Origin: Diadema setosum
Lineage: Eukaryota > Echinodermata > Echinoidea > Diadematoida > Diadematidae
NCBI GenBank assembly: GCA_033980235.1
Contig: CM067079.1
Coordinates: 24,918,658 to 24,982,657 of the forward strand
Length of the DNA: 64,000 nt
Direction: 5' to 3'
Below the pieces are notes generated by a model. That model saw only the letters and a program-made list of their open reading frames with translations. It searched no databases and was not told the DNA's origin. Positions 34,202 to 45,055 of this stretch are shown here, piece by piece (position 1 is the stretch's first letter; each line of letters begins with the position of its first letter). Both the position numbers and the translations under genes were made by a program.

Positions 34202-34672
34202 TCACTTTTTCTTATTTCCCTTCTTTTTCTTTGTCTTTCCTTTGAGTGTCTTGCTAATTATCTTGATTTGCTTGATGCTTGTCTGTCCGAAGGGCATCTT
34301 TTTGACTTTTTTCCTCTCCCTCATCCCATCATTTTCCTCCGGGGAAGCCGCCACATCATCATGCTTGCGCTTTTTTGACTGTTCTGGCATCTCTGGACTA
34401 TTTGACAGTCTGTCGTCCTCTGGAGGCTCTTTGTTTGGGACTTGTTTCTTCAACCGCCTCGTGCCTTGCAACTTTTGCTGGTCTTCCGGTTTCAGCCAAG
34501 GACCTTTGATCCTCTGCAAAGGGAGGCTGTGCACGATCTCATCTGGTGTGCAGTCCCTGAAGTTCAACCAGGGGACGTGGATTTTTGGACACCGTTCAAC
34601 CGCTAGCGCCACGAGATTGTCAAAGTCGGAGACCTCAGCACCCTCAGTGGCCCCACCTTGCACCAACTTTTT
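34202..34672 (-). CDS. RPP38: RPP38 exon 5 (C-terminal tail)
   Basis: The exon begins KKLVQGGATEGAEV after an ACAG acceptor, completes the L7Ae domain (VERCPKIHVPWLNF) and runs through a basic tail to TGA at 34202-34204. The tail holds repeated lysine clusters of the nuclear-localisation type. Confidence 0.92.
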   Translation of the reverse strand, partial: KKLVQGGATEGAEVSDFDNLVALAVERCPKIHVPWLNFRDCTPDEIVHSLPLQRIKGPWLKPEDQQKLQGTRRLKKQVPNKEPPEDDRLSNSPEMPEQSKKRKHDDVAASPEENDGMRERKKVKKMPFGQTSIKQIKIISKTLKGKTKKKKGNKKK

Positions 34673-37581
34673 CTGTAAGTGTTAAAAGACAGCCATTGCC
34701 CAAATATAATAAGTGGCAGGGATGAAATACAGAAAACCTCATTACAATGAACTTTCTGGGTCATTGAAATTTCCTTGTTAAATATTGGGTATCTAGTTAT
34801 TGAAGGGAGAAAAACAGAAAAACAAATGAATATGAAAAGAATGGGACCTGCACAATTGCCTCATTATATCAGGTATCTCTCTATAAAGGACCTCATTATA
34901 ACAAGTTTCCACTGTAGGGCCTACGGACATCAAACAAGCCAATATCTTGAACTTTTATGTGTGCATAATCTGGTGGATTGCAATATGGAAGTATTTCTGT
35001 AACACAGAACCCAGTGGTGGTTCCAGAAGGGGGTGCACCGGGCACGCGCCCCTCTTTATTTGTTGTTTAAACAAAAGAAATAAAAAGAAAAAAATGAGAT
35101 GACACCCGGAAGTAGCACCAGAAATACTGTTTGCGCCCCCCCCCCCCCCTTTACGGAATTTCTGGATCTGCCCCTGGAACCCCCACACTCACCCTAAAGC
35201 CTACTGCCAGAACCGTGTTCATCTTGAGGAGGGGTGCAAGGGTCTCGCTGAGGTGGAATAGGGCCAGGGCGGGGCACTGCCTGGTAGCACTCAGTGCACA
35301 GAGGTGAGAGGTCAGGATTTCAGGCTTCGCTGAGCGGCAGACCATCAGCAGCCTAAGACGATCTTTCTCCAGTGACCTTGTGACCTCATTAATTCCAAGG
35401 GCTAGCTGCAGCCTTTGTAAACCAGAGCACACAAAGAAACAAATAATGGCTTGTTCTACAGTAGTTGAGATGAATGACTAATTAAATAAAACACACAGCA
35501 TACCTTATACATGTGTACTTGTATTTTGTCTTGATTTTTTTTTTTTTTTTTTCATTTGCATCCCTAGAAAAAAACTATATACAGGCCATTAGGTAACAAT
35601 ACAAAATTAAATCAATTCTTTCTTGTTACTCACAAGTACAATACCTAAAAGTAATAAATTCACTTTTCACAAAAACCATCAACAGATGTTAGAAATAATT
35701 ACACAGACTTTCCAGCATTTTGTTTAACTCCTTGTTTTTGTGCTCATAAATCTTAAAGAAAAAGATCAATAAATGTTTGTTTTTCTGTAAAAAATGAAAC
35801 AAAATAATAAAAATAAGAATAAATTTTGTATCAAACAGGCAGTGGTGGTGGACAATACCTCAAGGCTTTTTGTTTCTTCTCTTCATCAGTTTCCTTCTTT
35901 TCTTCCTTCTCTTTCCTCCTCCTCTCTGTGTTCTTTCGATTTCTGGATTTCTTCTTGGCAAGCACACTGACAAGAGGCTCAAATGTCCTAGGATGACATT
36001 GATCACATACATAAATATTATGCATGCACAGAAATTGGTCGTCCTAGTCCCAAGTCAGTTTACAACCTTGATAATATTGTAGAATTGTAATGATATTCTC
36101 ATTCTATGACAAAGACTGTACTCGGTAAGAATTAAAGGGAGCAAGATGTGTTATATTAAGTTTAACATGCTAAAACAGATTTGTCAAAAAACAACTATGA
36201 GGCATTTAAGCACGATGTTGTAAAAATAGATGATTAATCAATACCGAGTCAAATTCAAATAATTACAAAGAGTGAGTCAACAATCATAGAGCTGATGAGC
36301 TAAGCGATTTGTGGATCTAACAGAAGAATGTAGAAACTGTAAAACTGTCTGTCTAGAGGCGGATTCAGGCGGGGGCGCACCGGGCATGTGCCCCCCCCCC
36401 CCTTAATTTTGTAGTAGGCATCCCCCCCCCCCCCCTTTCTACGGAATTCCTGGATACGCCCCTGCTGTCTGTGTACAGTGTATTTGTTTGTTCTGTCTAC
36501 ATGAGGAGATTGAAAAACAAATTCACAAATTGTTAAATCTAGATAAGACACAAAAGCATACAACAATAAAAATATGATCAATGCTTTGTTAAAGGAAGAG
36601 CTGATATTATGACTGTATCACTGTTGTACTCTGGTACTTGGTATGATTTTCTTTACTCTACAATGAAGATCCAAGTTACAATATCTTATTTAGCATATGA
36701 GTGAAGTTCCTTCAGTGTAAGAAGCATATCGAGATACACACTCACAAGATTGACACATATGACAGACACCAATTTCAATAATTCCAGGGAACGTACGAAA
36801 GCTGACCACCTACAAAATCTATAAATAGAAAAGTTATTTTGAAAGAGCTTACCGTTTGATCTCCGCCAAAATTTCTGGTGTAACACCACTGGGTAAAGTT
36901 GGCCTGAAAAAGAAGTAGACACATTGAAATGAAAAAGATATTCTACAAATCTGATGATTGCTCCTAAATAAAAGCAGATCATTCTTAACGCAACATCGAG
37001 TGTTTTAATCTAAAGTACTAAGATCCAACTTCATCTACACTTTCTGGTGGTATGGCAAGAGGACTAGCTAGTCTACCCTGGTAAATTCACATTTCATCCA
37101 CCTGATCCAGGACCATTATTATCAGCATTGCCATTTTATTTTACCATGGATTAACAGATGACGATGACGAGATGTCTACATTAAAATTTAGGCAATTTGG
37201 CAATAATTTCAACATACTTAAAATTTTACTCTTTCACTCATGAAGTTTACATTATATATCCATTCTTTCAGGTGAAATTATATGTCTACTTTCGACTACA
37301 AGGCAAGGTTTCTACCATACAATTCTAGTATAGAACCAAGTCCAAGGAGAATAAGGACTGGTATAATGGTTGAACAGCTACTACCACAAATTACAAGGTA
37401 TGGGACCACACTGGATGCTAAGGGCACAACTCATGAACTGTAACCCTCTCACTCACCACTGGCAGCCAAATGGCGATGACAGGGAATTCTTTGTCACCGT
37501 TCTTTCCTTGCCTTTAGCCTTCCTAACAGTTTTGGCTCCGTCAATGACCACCGAAGCCTCAGACACCACAGTTTCTGACAT
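34202..37581 (-). CDS. RPP38: Ribonuclease P/MRP protein subunit p38 (RPP38), complete, 5 coding exons
   Basis: RPP38 is an L7Ae-family protein that binds a kink-turn in RNase P and RNase MRP RNA, acting in tRNA 5' maturation and pre-rRNA processing in the nucleus/nucleolus. Exons on the minus strand are 37457-37581, 36853-36903, 35859-35987, 35193-35412 and 34202-34672. All junctions are GT-AG and in phase, giving 331 codons against about 283 in human. Residues 59-101 are a lysine/arginine/glutamate-rich helix. The L7Ae core is at about 102-200, with LALGINEVTRSLEKDRL, LLMVCRSAKPEILTSHL and MNTVLAVGFR. The C-terminal ~100 residues are basic and end in KKKKGNKKK. The N-terminal VTKNSLSSPF matches the short conserved N-terminal motif of the family. 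The initiator ATG (37579-37581) follows a GC-rich leader. Identification is by memory of the human protein and is strong. Confidence 0.93.
35012..35177. mobile_element. Miniature element, CAGTGG ends, in RPP38 intron 4
   Basis: It opens cagtggtggttccagaaggg and closes tttctggatctgcccctgg, with gcaccgggcacgcgcccc and a C run inside. It ends 15 bases from RPP38 exon 4, next to the 5' splice site. Confidence 0.75.
35193..35412 (-). CDS. RPP38: RPP38 exon 4 (L7Ae core)
   Basis: The exon encodes LALGINEVTRSLEKDRL, LLMVCRSAKPEILTSHL and ALFHLSETLAPLLKMNT, the kink-turn-binding L7Ae fold. The acceptor chosen is TACAAAG at 35413-35414. The next AG six bases on would create a stop. The donor is GTGAGT. 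A miniature transposon ends about 15 bases beyond the donor. Confidence 0.94.
35859..35987 (-). CDS. RPP38: RPP38 exon 3 (charged helix)
   Basis: The exon encodes TFEPLVSVLAKKKSRNRK and then a run of K/E/R residues to EEKKQKAL. It begins after CCTAG and ends at GTATTG in phase 2. The low-complexity charged region is similar in kind to the lysine-rich stretch of human RPP38. Confidence 0.9.
36353..36464. mobile_element. Miniature element, same family, in RPP38 intron 2
   Basis: It opens agaggcggattcaggcgggg and closes ttcctggatacgcccctg, with two C runs inside. It is the shortest copy of the family in the window. Confidence 0.75.
36853..36903 (-). CDS. RPP38: RPP38 exon 2
   Basis: This 51-base exon encodes PTLPSGVTPEILAEIK after a TTTCAG acceptor and ends at a GTAAGC donor in phase 2. 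It gives the linker between the N-terminal motif and the basic helix. Confidence 0.88.
37457..37581 (-). CDS. RPP38: RPP38 exon 1 (start codon)
   Basis: The exon starts at MSETVVSEASVV and ends SSPFGCQ plus two bases of tryptophan at a GTGAGT donor. The leader upstream of the ATG is GC-rich (37620-37700), unlike the flanking DNA. Confidence 0.92.
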
Positions 37582-37599
37582 GTTTGCTTGCAGCGTGTG

Positions 37600-37710
37600 C
37601 ACAGTCCAGCGTAGTCAGCTCACGTTTTCCCAAGCAATCTGATCCCACCGCACCGGCGGCGGCGATATCTCCACGCCGCCAGTGCCCCCGCGCTCACCGC
37701 TTGTAGATCG
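37600..37710 (-). promoter_or_regulatory. GC-rich RPP38 leader/promoter region
   Basis: This short segment is rich in CG dinucleotides (cggcggcg, gcgctcacc) just upstream of the RPP38 start codon in otherwise AT-rich DNA. That fits an unmethylated promoter or first-exon leader. No core promoter motif is convincing. Confidence 0.4.
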
Positions 37711-37954
37711 GCTGCTTGCTGCGGCGTACTAAGTATTATGAAGCGCAGCACTGCATGGCTGTCGCACATGCGGTTACAAGCAATGACAAGAATAAGGCGT
37801 CTCCCTTCCCCCAAAAGGGGAACTCCCAACGCAGTTCCCTCTCCCCCCCCCCCCCCCCCGTCGCCCGTTGTAGCAACAGAAATCTATGCGCAATAAAATT
37901 GATTACAAAATATTCATAAGATTATTCTCATTTTAATATCAAACTTTCTTACAT

Positions 37955-38076
37955 GGGCCCTGTTTTATGAAGAGTTAAAATTGATTATATAGTTGATTTC
38001 AACTGTAAGTCTATGGCAGCCTGTGTGGTAAGGAAATTTAAAATCGATCTTGTCTTTTGAATAAAACGGGGCCCTG
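37955..38076. mobile_element. Miniature element with GGGCCC ends
   Basis: The left end gggccctgttttatgaagag and right end ttgaataaaacggggccc are inverted copies, and the interior pairs weakly (gttaaaattgatt / aaatcgatct). It is a relative of 17056-17176, in opposite orientation. Confidence 0.65.
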
Positions 38077-38130
38077 GGTCCAATATACTTTTCATTAAAG
38101 ACAACTTTCAATGTTGAGTGTTGTGTGGTA

Positions 38131-38323
38131 CAGCTAGTGCACTCCAGTTATCATGAACACTGTTATAATTAACGAAATTCCAGTTACAACGAAATAAAAA
38201 TTCAGGCCACAACATATCCACTTTATGTATTTTTAATTGTTTATTTGTTCGGTTACAAAATTTTTTTGATATAACGAAAGAAACTGCCGGTCCCCAGGAC
38301 TTCGTTATAATGGGAGTCCACTG
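38131..38323. mobile_element. CAGTG-CACTG miniature element, complete
   Basis: The left end cag-cta-gtgcactccagtt (with a 3-base insert) and right end ataatgggagtccactg are flanked by TA on both sides. The interior 'ttccagttacaacgaaat', 'aattcaggccacaacat' and 'aaactgccggtcccc' is shared with 30747-32064. Confidence 0.8.
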
Positions 38324-38343
38324 TATTGTACTAAAACATACTT

Positions 38344-38564
38344 ACTGTAAAAGTGGATATTTTCGCGCGACTAATTTTTTGCGCTCGGCCAGGTTAAAAG
38401 AGTTTCGTGTGTTTCTAATTCCACGGAATCGAGAAATAATGCACAGGAATTACTTCATGGCAAGCAAAAATATTTGTGTGCTTTAATTTTCGCGCTCGTT
38501 TCTCATTGCGCGAAATGCGCGAAAATTTCAACACCGCGAAAATTAAAATGTCCACTTTTACAGT
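38344..38564. mobile_element. Miniature element, ACTGTAAAAGTGG ends
   Basis: The left end actgtaaaagtggatatttt and right end aatgtccacttttacagt are inverted copies. Interior words include gcgcgactaattttt and ttcgcgctcgtttct. It matches 24450-24652. Confidence 0.8.
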
Positions 38565-38747
38565 AGTTTTGTGTAGTAATCCCACAGACTATGTACCGGT
38601 ACTCATGCAATATTGTGATTGTGTATTCAATGTTGTGTGGTATTATACTAAAACATACTTGTACTATATGATTCGGCACGCCGTACACCGGGGTACCGTT
38701 GTAACCCGGGGTACAGCGTTGTATAGCGCCATCTCATGCCCATCATG

Positions 38748-38767
38748 CGTATCTGAATTCAGATACG
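38748..38767. repeat. Perfect 20-bp palindrome
   Basis: cgtatctgaattcagatacg equals its own reverse complement. A degenerate second copy of the half follows (gattctgaattcggatac). Confidence 0.9.
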
Positions 38768-38989
38768 CCGATTCTGAATTCGGATACGACAAAGTCGTCG
38801 CAATGAACTAGCACCATAGGTGTTTTTCGAAGTACACTTGCATACTGCATGCATTATTGATGCATAATCACAAATAAGAAAACATTTTTGTGCTTAATAA
38901 TACTAAAAAATATTTTGACACATTTTTTGGTAAGCCAGGGTACAGCGCTGAAAAAAAAAATAATTAATTCAACAAAATGGGGAATTTTC

Positions 38990-39013
38990 ATTTGGTACCC
39001 CAGGGTACCAAAT
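38990..39013. repeat. 24-bp palindrome
   Basis: Arms atttggtaccc and gggtaccaaat are complementary around 'ca'. Related ggggtac words occur from 38690 on, so both palindromes may belong to one decayed element. Confidence 0.85.
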
Positions 39014-42000
39014 ATTGCATCATATGTAGGCTATCTTTCTCTCCCTCTCCTTTGCTTGCTCTCGCTCCCAATCCTCCCTCCCCCCCCCCCCCCCCCCCCC
39101 CCCTCTTCTCAAGCTCTCTTCCATGCATACATGACATACGGGGACAGGTTTTACCAGCTTTGTCTTATAGCTCCAACAGTTATTCAGGAAGGAATAAAAC
39201 CCAACTGGGTGCACAGCAAAAAGGATTGCTTAAATCATCATCCAATTTATTGTTTCGATCAACAATGATGAACACTGGCTTTGACTCACATGATCAATGA
39301 GGGAAGGCAGACATGCCCATGAAACAAGAATCATGCATCAATATCATTAAAAAAAAAAAGCACATAATAATGGTTACACCGCAACATACCACCAATAACA
39401 AGCCAACATCCACTGCTTAGGATCTGTTCACTACATGGGCAGGCGAAAGATTTTCAAAGGACGCGAATGTTGAAAGAAATGGCAGATTCCTACATTCAGA
39501 GAAGTTTTCCTCCAACTTTGTCCAGAAATTCTGTGAAATTCCCATCGAACTTAGAATGACACCTACAAAGACCCCGGTTGACATGCTTCCAAACTCCTGT
39601 GACGGTTTGGCAATCTTTTGCAGATTAAAATACAAATGTTGGACTTTGCATTTTTTGTTTTTGTTTTTGTTTTGACATGATCGCATTCTTTCATAAATTG
39701 TTCGCGTGCTCCATGAAAACGGCCCTTTAGATGAGGCTTACAAACCATCAAATGCAAACTGCTACAAACTCTTGGATTTTTTTTTTTTTTTACTCAAATC
39801 ACAGCAAAATTGGCAACAGTGACTACTACTATATTATCACCATTCAAACATACACTTTCATTTCACATCCATGAGTTCAAATTTACTCTATTTTGAGTTA
39901 TATCTTGCTGTCATTTGTCGTCAATTTGCAGCAGATTTCAAACATTTACTGATGCTCACAAAAATGCTCACAAAAGCAGTTAAAGAACATAGCTTTATAT
40001 TCAACACAGACAAAATGGCAAGCATGTATCTTATGAAGCCCCGTGTAGATCTATCCACCACAAATGGCATGATTTGTTGTGATTTTTATGCAGACTAACT
40101 ACACACATGTCAAAATGTGTCCCCCCCCCCCTCTTTTTTTTTCAGGAATCAACACAGATCAAGTTGCTGTGTAAAACACACACACACAAAAGGAAAAAAA
40201 AAATGGAGAGAGAATATGTAATGATGAACATGATACATGAACTGGCTGATCCAGAACTTTTTGAAAGTTTGATGCATGGACCTATTTCCATATTAATGGA
40301 GTTGTGATTGGAATTAAGCCTATTATTCATCTTATCAGACTGAACAAAAAAAAGAATGGCACAAAGTTTGAATGGATCATCATGTTTGTAAGGGTCTCCA
40401 CATAAGTGACAAAAACACTGTACTTGAGAATAAAATCTACATGTGGTGACCGCTTATCAAAATTTGCTTCTGGGTGACTAATTGGTAAGAAGTATACCTC
40501 TTTGGTAGAACTAATGTCCGGCACATAACGTATGGTATGACATCCGTGCAAAGTTGACACCTACTGTGTTAAGCAAGACAAACATGGTGTCTAGTCCAGT
40601 ACAATAGACAGCAGGTGGTTCCATTTTGACACAGGAAGTTGAGTTGAGCACAAACTTATATGTGACACTACCTGCCAATTCTAAGCAACATCATTGAAAA
40701 TTACACATAAAATATTCCCATGAGATGTTTTAAATCATATGTTACATGTACTTCTATGAAATACCATAACTCATACTAGAAAGTGCAACTCTTCTCGCCA
40801 ACATAGTCATACCAATTTGCATTCATTCTTACACGTAATATCATATTTCACAATTTATGGTGTCACACAATTTCTAATCAAATGTATATGACACAGGTGG
40901 AGTAAACACCTATGGGAAATGAAAAGTTTCATTGGAAGACATGGCATTGGACAACTGTGCATGCTGGATGCTACAACTCTTTTAACAGAGCAAAACAGAA
41001 GTTTATCATTCCTACATCTCGTCTTCATCACCACACAGGGTACAATCATCCACTATCATAGTCAACTGCATCTACAATATGATCTTACAAACGTCACTGA
41101 GAAATAGGTAAATGACAACATATCACATCTCTTCATTCAATCATTGATTGCACAATGAACATTCCAGTAATTGTAACATACACATATGTCAATACAAATC
41201 TATACATTATGTTTAGCAGTCCATTTCATTCAAAATCAACAACAACAAAAAGATAAAGAAATGAATAAAGCTATAACATACATGTACAGCTCTACATGAA
41301 TTAATCTTAGAAATAACAATGATACCATGGTCATGATTGCGCAAGATCAGGGGCCACTGAACATGTTCTGGTGGTGGTGGTGTGTGGAGTAGTCATACTG
41401 CTCCTAGTGGGGCAAAGGGTTCCCCCCCCCCCACATGTTTCTTATCTTTCTTATTTTTTGCTGGGGATCCCACCCCCCCCCCCCCCCACACACACACACA
41501 CACACGCACACAAAATGTCAAGGGCCTAGAACTCAAGACTCTCAACTAAGAAGGGGTCATTGTAATATACAACCTTTTCCTCACTTGCAATGACTGTACC
41601 ACCCACATCAATTCCCGGAAATCAGAAATGCACACATCTCACAGCAAATCAAAAATTTACATTTAAAAGTGAATAGGGGAAACTGCACATCTTCATCAGA
41701 TCACTGCCATGTACTTAGCATCTGATCTCAGTAGAGTCTTAGAAGTGAAATACAGACAAGTACGATAAACAAACAAAAATATACATACTTCCAAATGCCC
41801 ACGAGGCCTACTCCATTGCATATATCTTTAGTAGCACAATATGGGGCATATGAATAGAATTTAACCATACAAAATCAATACAAGGGTCATTCTAAATAAA
41901 TCAGATGTTGCATACAAGATAACATTACATAAAACAAAAGTATAATGCAGGCTTCTCAAAACAGTCTCAAATTGTAAGAAATACATGCTGGTAATCTCTA

Positions 42001-42120
42001 GCTTTAATTGAATATCAGCCAAGAGCTTGCAATACAATTACATGGAACAGCTTTCACCTCAGAGAGGGTCTTAGTTGATAAATTCATTAAACAGCCCTTA
42101 ATCTCCCATTTTGTATCAAT

Positions 42121-42353
42121 AATGTAAAGCAAGAAAATTTCGCGGCAAATGCTGCGAAATGGCTTGCGGCTCCAATTTCTTAGGAAATTGGAGCCGCCAA
42201 CCTTGTTGGCAGCATGAATTTTTTTTGCAAATTGCCACTGACAATGCATACAGTGTAGACGAGAATTTTGATGTGCATTTTACCTTTGCAAATCTTAGCT
42301 CTTGCGAAATTCACAAAATACGAATGTATTTGAAAATGTCATGTTTTACAGCA
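42121..42353 (-). mobile_element. Miniature element with TGTAAA-TTTACA ends
   Basis: It runs from aatgtaaagcaagaaaattt to catgttttaca. It contains a 14-bp perfect hairpin (gcggctccaatttc at 42166-42179 with its complement at 42184-42197). The interior matches 19723-19925 and 62522-62736 in reverse orientation. Confidence 0.65.
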
Positions 42354-43566
42354 GCTAACAATGGTATCACGTCATGAGATAAAAGAAGTACTGAGTAGGT
42401 TTTTAGCATCACGAATCTTACTCTGGTATGAACATCATTTGAGCTTCCTCATGATGTCATGAAGTAAATGCACACACATACATGAAACAGATGCAGAAAT
42501 GCACAACAAAAGGGTACAGAGCGAATTGCTGAAAGCGGGCATCAAAAAAAAAAAAGGAAAAGAAAAAGATAATTTCAGCACAAGACTAAAAAGTGAAAGA
42601 GACAGAAAGACTATGAGAACAACAACAAAGAAAAACCATGGTTCTTGGAGTTCAGTTGGCCACCAGGAAAAACAAAAAACTTTAAAAGAAAATCATCTAC
42701 ATACTTCCAATGTTTTTTCTGTTGATATATCACCGAGTACTATGAAAGAAATAAGATGCTTAAACCAAATTCATGAGCAACAACAAAGTAAGGCTTCATC
42801 AAAAGCTCTCGATATTTTCCAACTCCTTGGTGGAGAAATGCTCCAGCTACATCAATTCTCATAAGTGTGACTTGGTATGCAATCTCGACAAAATGAGTGA
42901 AAAAATTAGTTTTTTATAAACATTTTAATTCAAATAACATCTTCTTAATGTTTAGCAAAGTGAGAGCAGCTCTCATTGCAGGGGAAAATCAAGCAATTAT
43001 ACCAAATAGTGTTAAAGGTGTAGTTTACCATTTGCAGATGAAACAAAAACCCAGCATTAATGCTTTAAATCAGTTCTAAAATGTGAGTTTGGGATAGAAA
43101 CAACCGCTGTAAAATTTGAATCGGTTAAGTCAATGTTAAGTATTGTCGAATATACAAAATGTGAACAATAGTTATGATAAAAATGTTTCCAGACTTAACC
43201 GTCTACAGTTATGGTTTATTGAGAAAAATACTGATTTCTCCTTATATTATTAGGCTTTATTGCAAAATTTTTATATGGTAGGATGTTTTGTGGTACAGCA
43301 GACCTACACATATGCATGAAATATGATATCTTAAACATTTCTAAAATCACTGCTCCCAAAGGCAAACAGGACCTTTAATCAGGATCACAGAATGCGACAT
43401 AAATTTATACCATACACAACTCCTCCAAATGTATCCCGGTGGATATACCCTGTCAGATAGTATCGGAGTCTAGTACACACATGTCAAGAATCAACAATAA
43501 CAACTTCAAGAAGATTTTCAAACTTACATACACACACATCACTACAAAAAGACACCGAGACAGATA

Positions 43567-43751
43567 CAGTGGACTCCCGTAACAACGAAGACCTTGGGAC
43601 CAGCAGTTTTCTTCATTATATTGAAATTTTGTTATAACCAAACAAATAAACAATACATATACAAAGAGCCGATAATATTTCGGCCTGAATTTTTACTTCG
43701 TTGTAACCATAATTTCGTTATAACCGTGTTCGTTATAACGGGAGTGCACTG
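43567..43751. mobile_element. CAGTG-CACTG miniature element, complete
   Basis: The left end cagtggactcccgtaacaac and right end ttataacgggagtgcactg are inverted copies. It is preceded by TA and followed by TG, probably a mutated TA duplication. The 185-bp length defines the uninterrupted form. Confidence 0.85.
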
Positions 43752-44700
43752 TGCAATGTATACGTGTATGTGCTGAAAAATGACGCATCTGCCAAACAGT
43801 CAGTAGAAATATTATTTCTGCGTCTGGTTTTCTTCTGAATTTTGCTCTGTTGCACAGAAAATGTGCAATTTAATTTGGTAAACTGATTTTGAACAATGAA
43901 TCAATATATGGTTTCTATGAAGATTCCTTAACCATACATTGAAACATTTACATGTATATATTTAGCAAATAACCCCTGCTTGCAAATACGCACACTCGCA
44001 TCGTCACATGCTACTAATGCACACACATTGGTTTCCTGGCACACGTACATACCTGCATTTGCTTCAGTGAAGTTAAGTGGTTTAGTGGGGGATGACATGC
44101 ATAGGTTTCAAGAAGATATAAAACATTTATGACTTCAATCTCACATCATGCTGTGAGTACCATAGAATGGCAAGCAGAATCAATCAGAAACATATTACAT
44201 GTTATCACTGGGTTTTGTCAGTCTGCATTATTCTAGGTCATATAGGCTAAATAGTAAATAATGCATAAAGTGAGGTACACCGTATAAAAACATTTCTCAA
44301 CATAATTTAAACCTCTCAGTACATTCTTGGTATGTACGGACATAAAATATAATTTGGTTAAATACAGATCTTTGAAAGTTAGTAAGGAGTGACTCCTTGA
44401 AAAAGTAACTCGTTCTTGGCTTTGAACAAAGAAGCATGCACGTTCCTCAAAAGAATCATTGAACTCTTCTCCTATTCCCCATGAAACCCCAAAATGAATA
44501 AGACATCAAATTGTTTGGAAGACACATGAAGGACTACTAAATAATCTCATCTCAATGCATCACAGCTTAAGTCATTCAAACCCACTGCAGAGTATCAAGT
44601 TTTGCAGTAACACACAGTCTCCAGTGACCTCAACCAGAGAGCGCTGTTGCCAGCTGTTAAGGGGTTAAAGACAGACACGAGAGTCCTCATTTGGACATAA

Positions 44701-45055
44701 GACAGCAGTTAGCTCAAGCGGTAGCGCGTCTGCCTCATGATCCCAAGGACCCCGGTTCAATTCCCATGTCCCACCGAGCAATGTTGTGTGTAATCATACT
44801 GTCCCCTCTAGTAAGAGGCAAAACACTCTGTCCCTTAGATAGGACATAAAATGGAGGTCCCGTGTATGAGAGAGCAACAACTCATGCACGTAAAAGATCC
44901 CGCTTCATTCATTCATCGCAAAGAGCAGGGTGTTTAACCCGGTGAAGTGGTCCCGCCTCACATCCAACTGGACCCTGTGGAAGACCAGCTAAACGTAGCT
45001 GAATATAGGCTATCCAGCCATCTTCTCAGATGGAAATGAAGTAAACGAACAAACA
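44701..45055 (+). mobile_element. tRNA-derived SINE
   Basis: The head has an A box (tagctcaagcggtag, 44709-44723) and a B box (ggttcaattcc, 44754-44764) at tRNA spacing. The body continues aatgttgtgtgtaatcat, aggacataaaatggaggtcc and 'cacgtaaaagatcccgc' and ends in an A/C-rich tail. The acceptor stem does not pair, so this is not a tRNA gene. RNA polymerase III would start at the left end if it is active. Confidence 0.8.

Noticed and set aside
34955..35188. 77-codon frame over the RPP38 exon 4 donor region
   Set aside because: It reads through a miniature transposon with a C run. The RPP38 frame ends at the GTGAGT donor before it.
44709..44775. A possible tRNA gene with A and B boxes
   Set aside because: The acceptor and other stems do not pair, and the sequence continues into a SINE body, so it is a tRNA-derived retroposon head.
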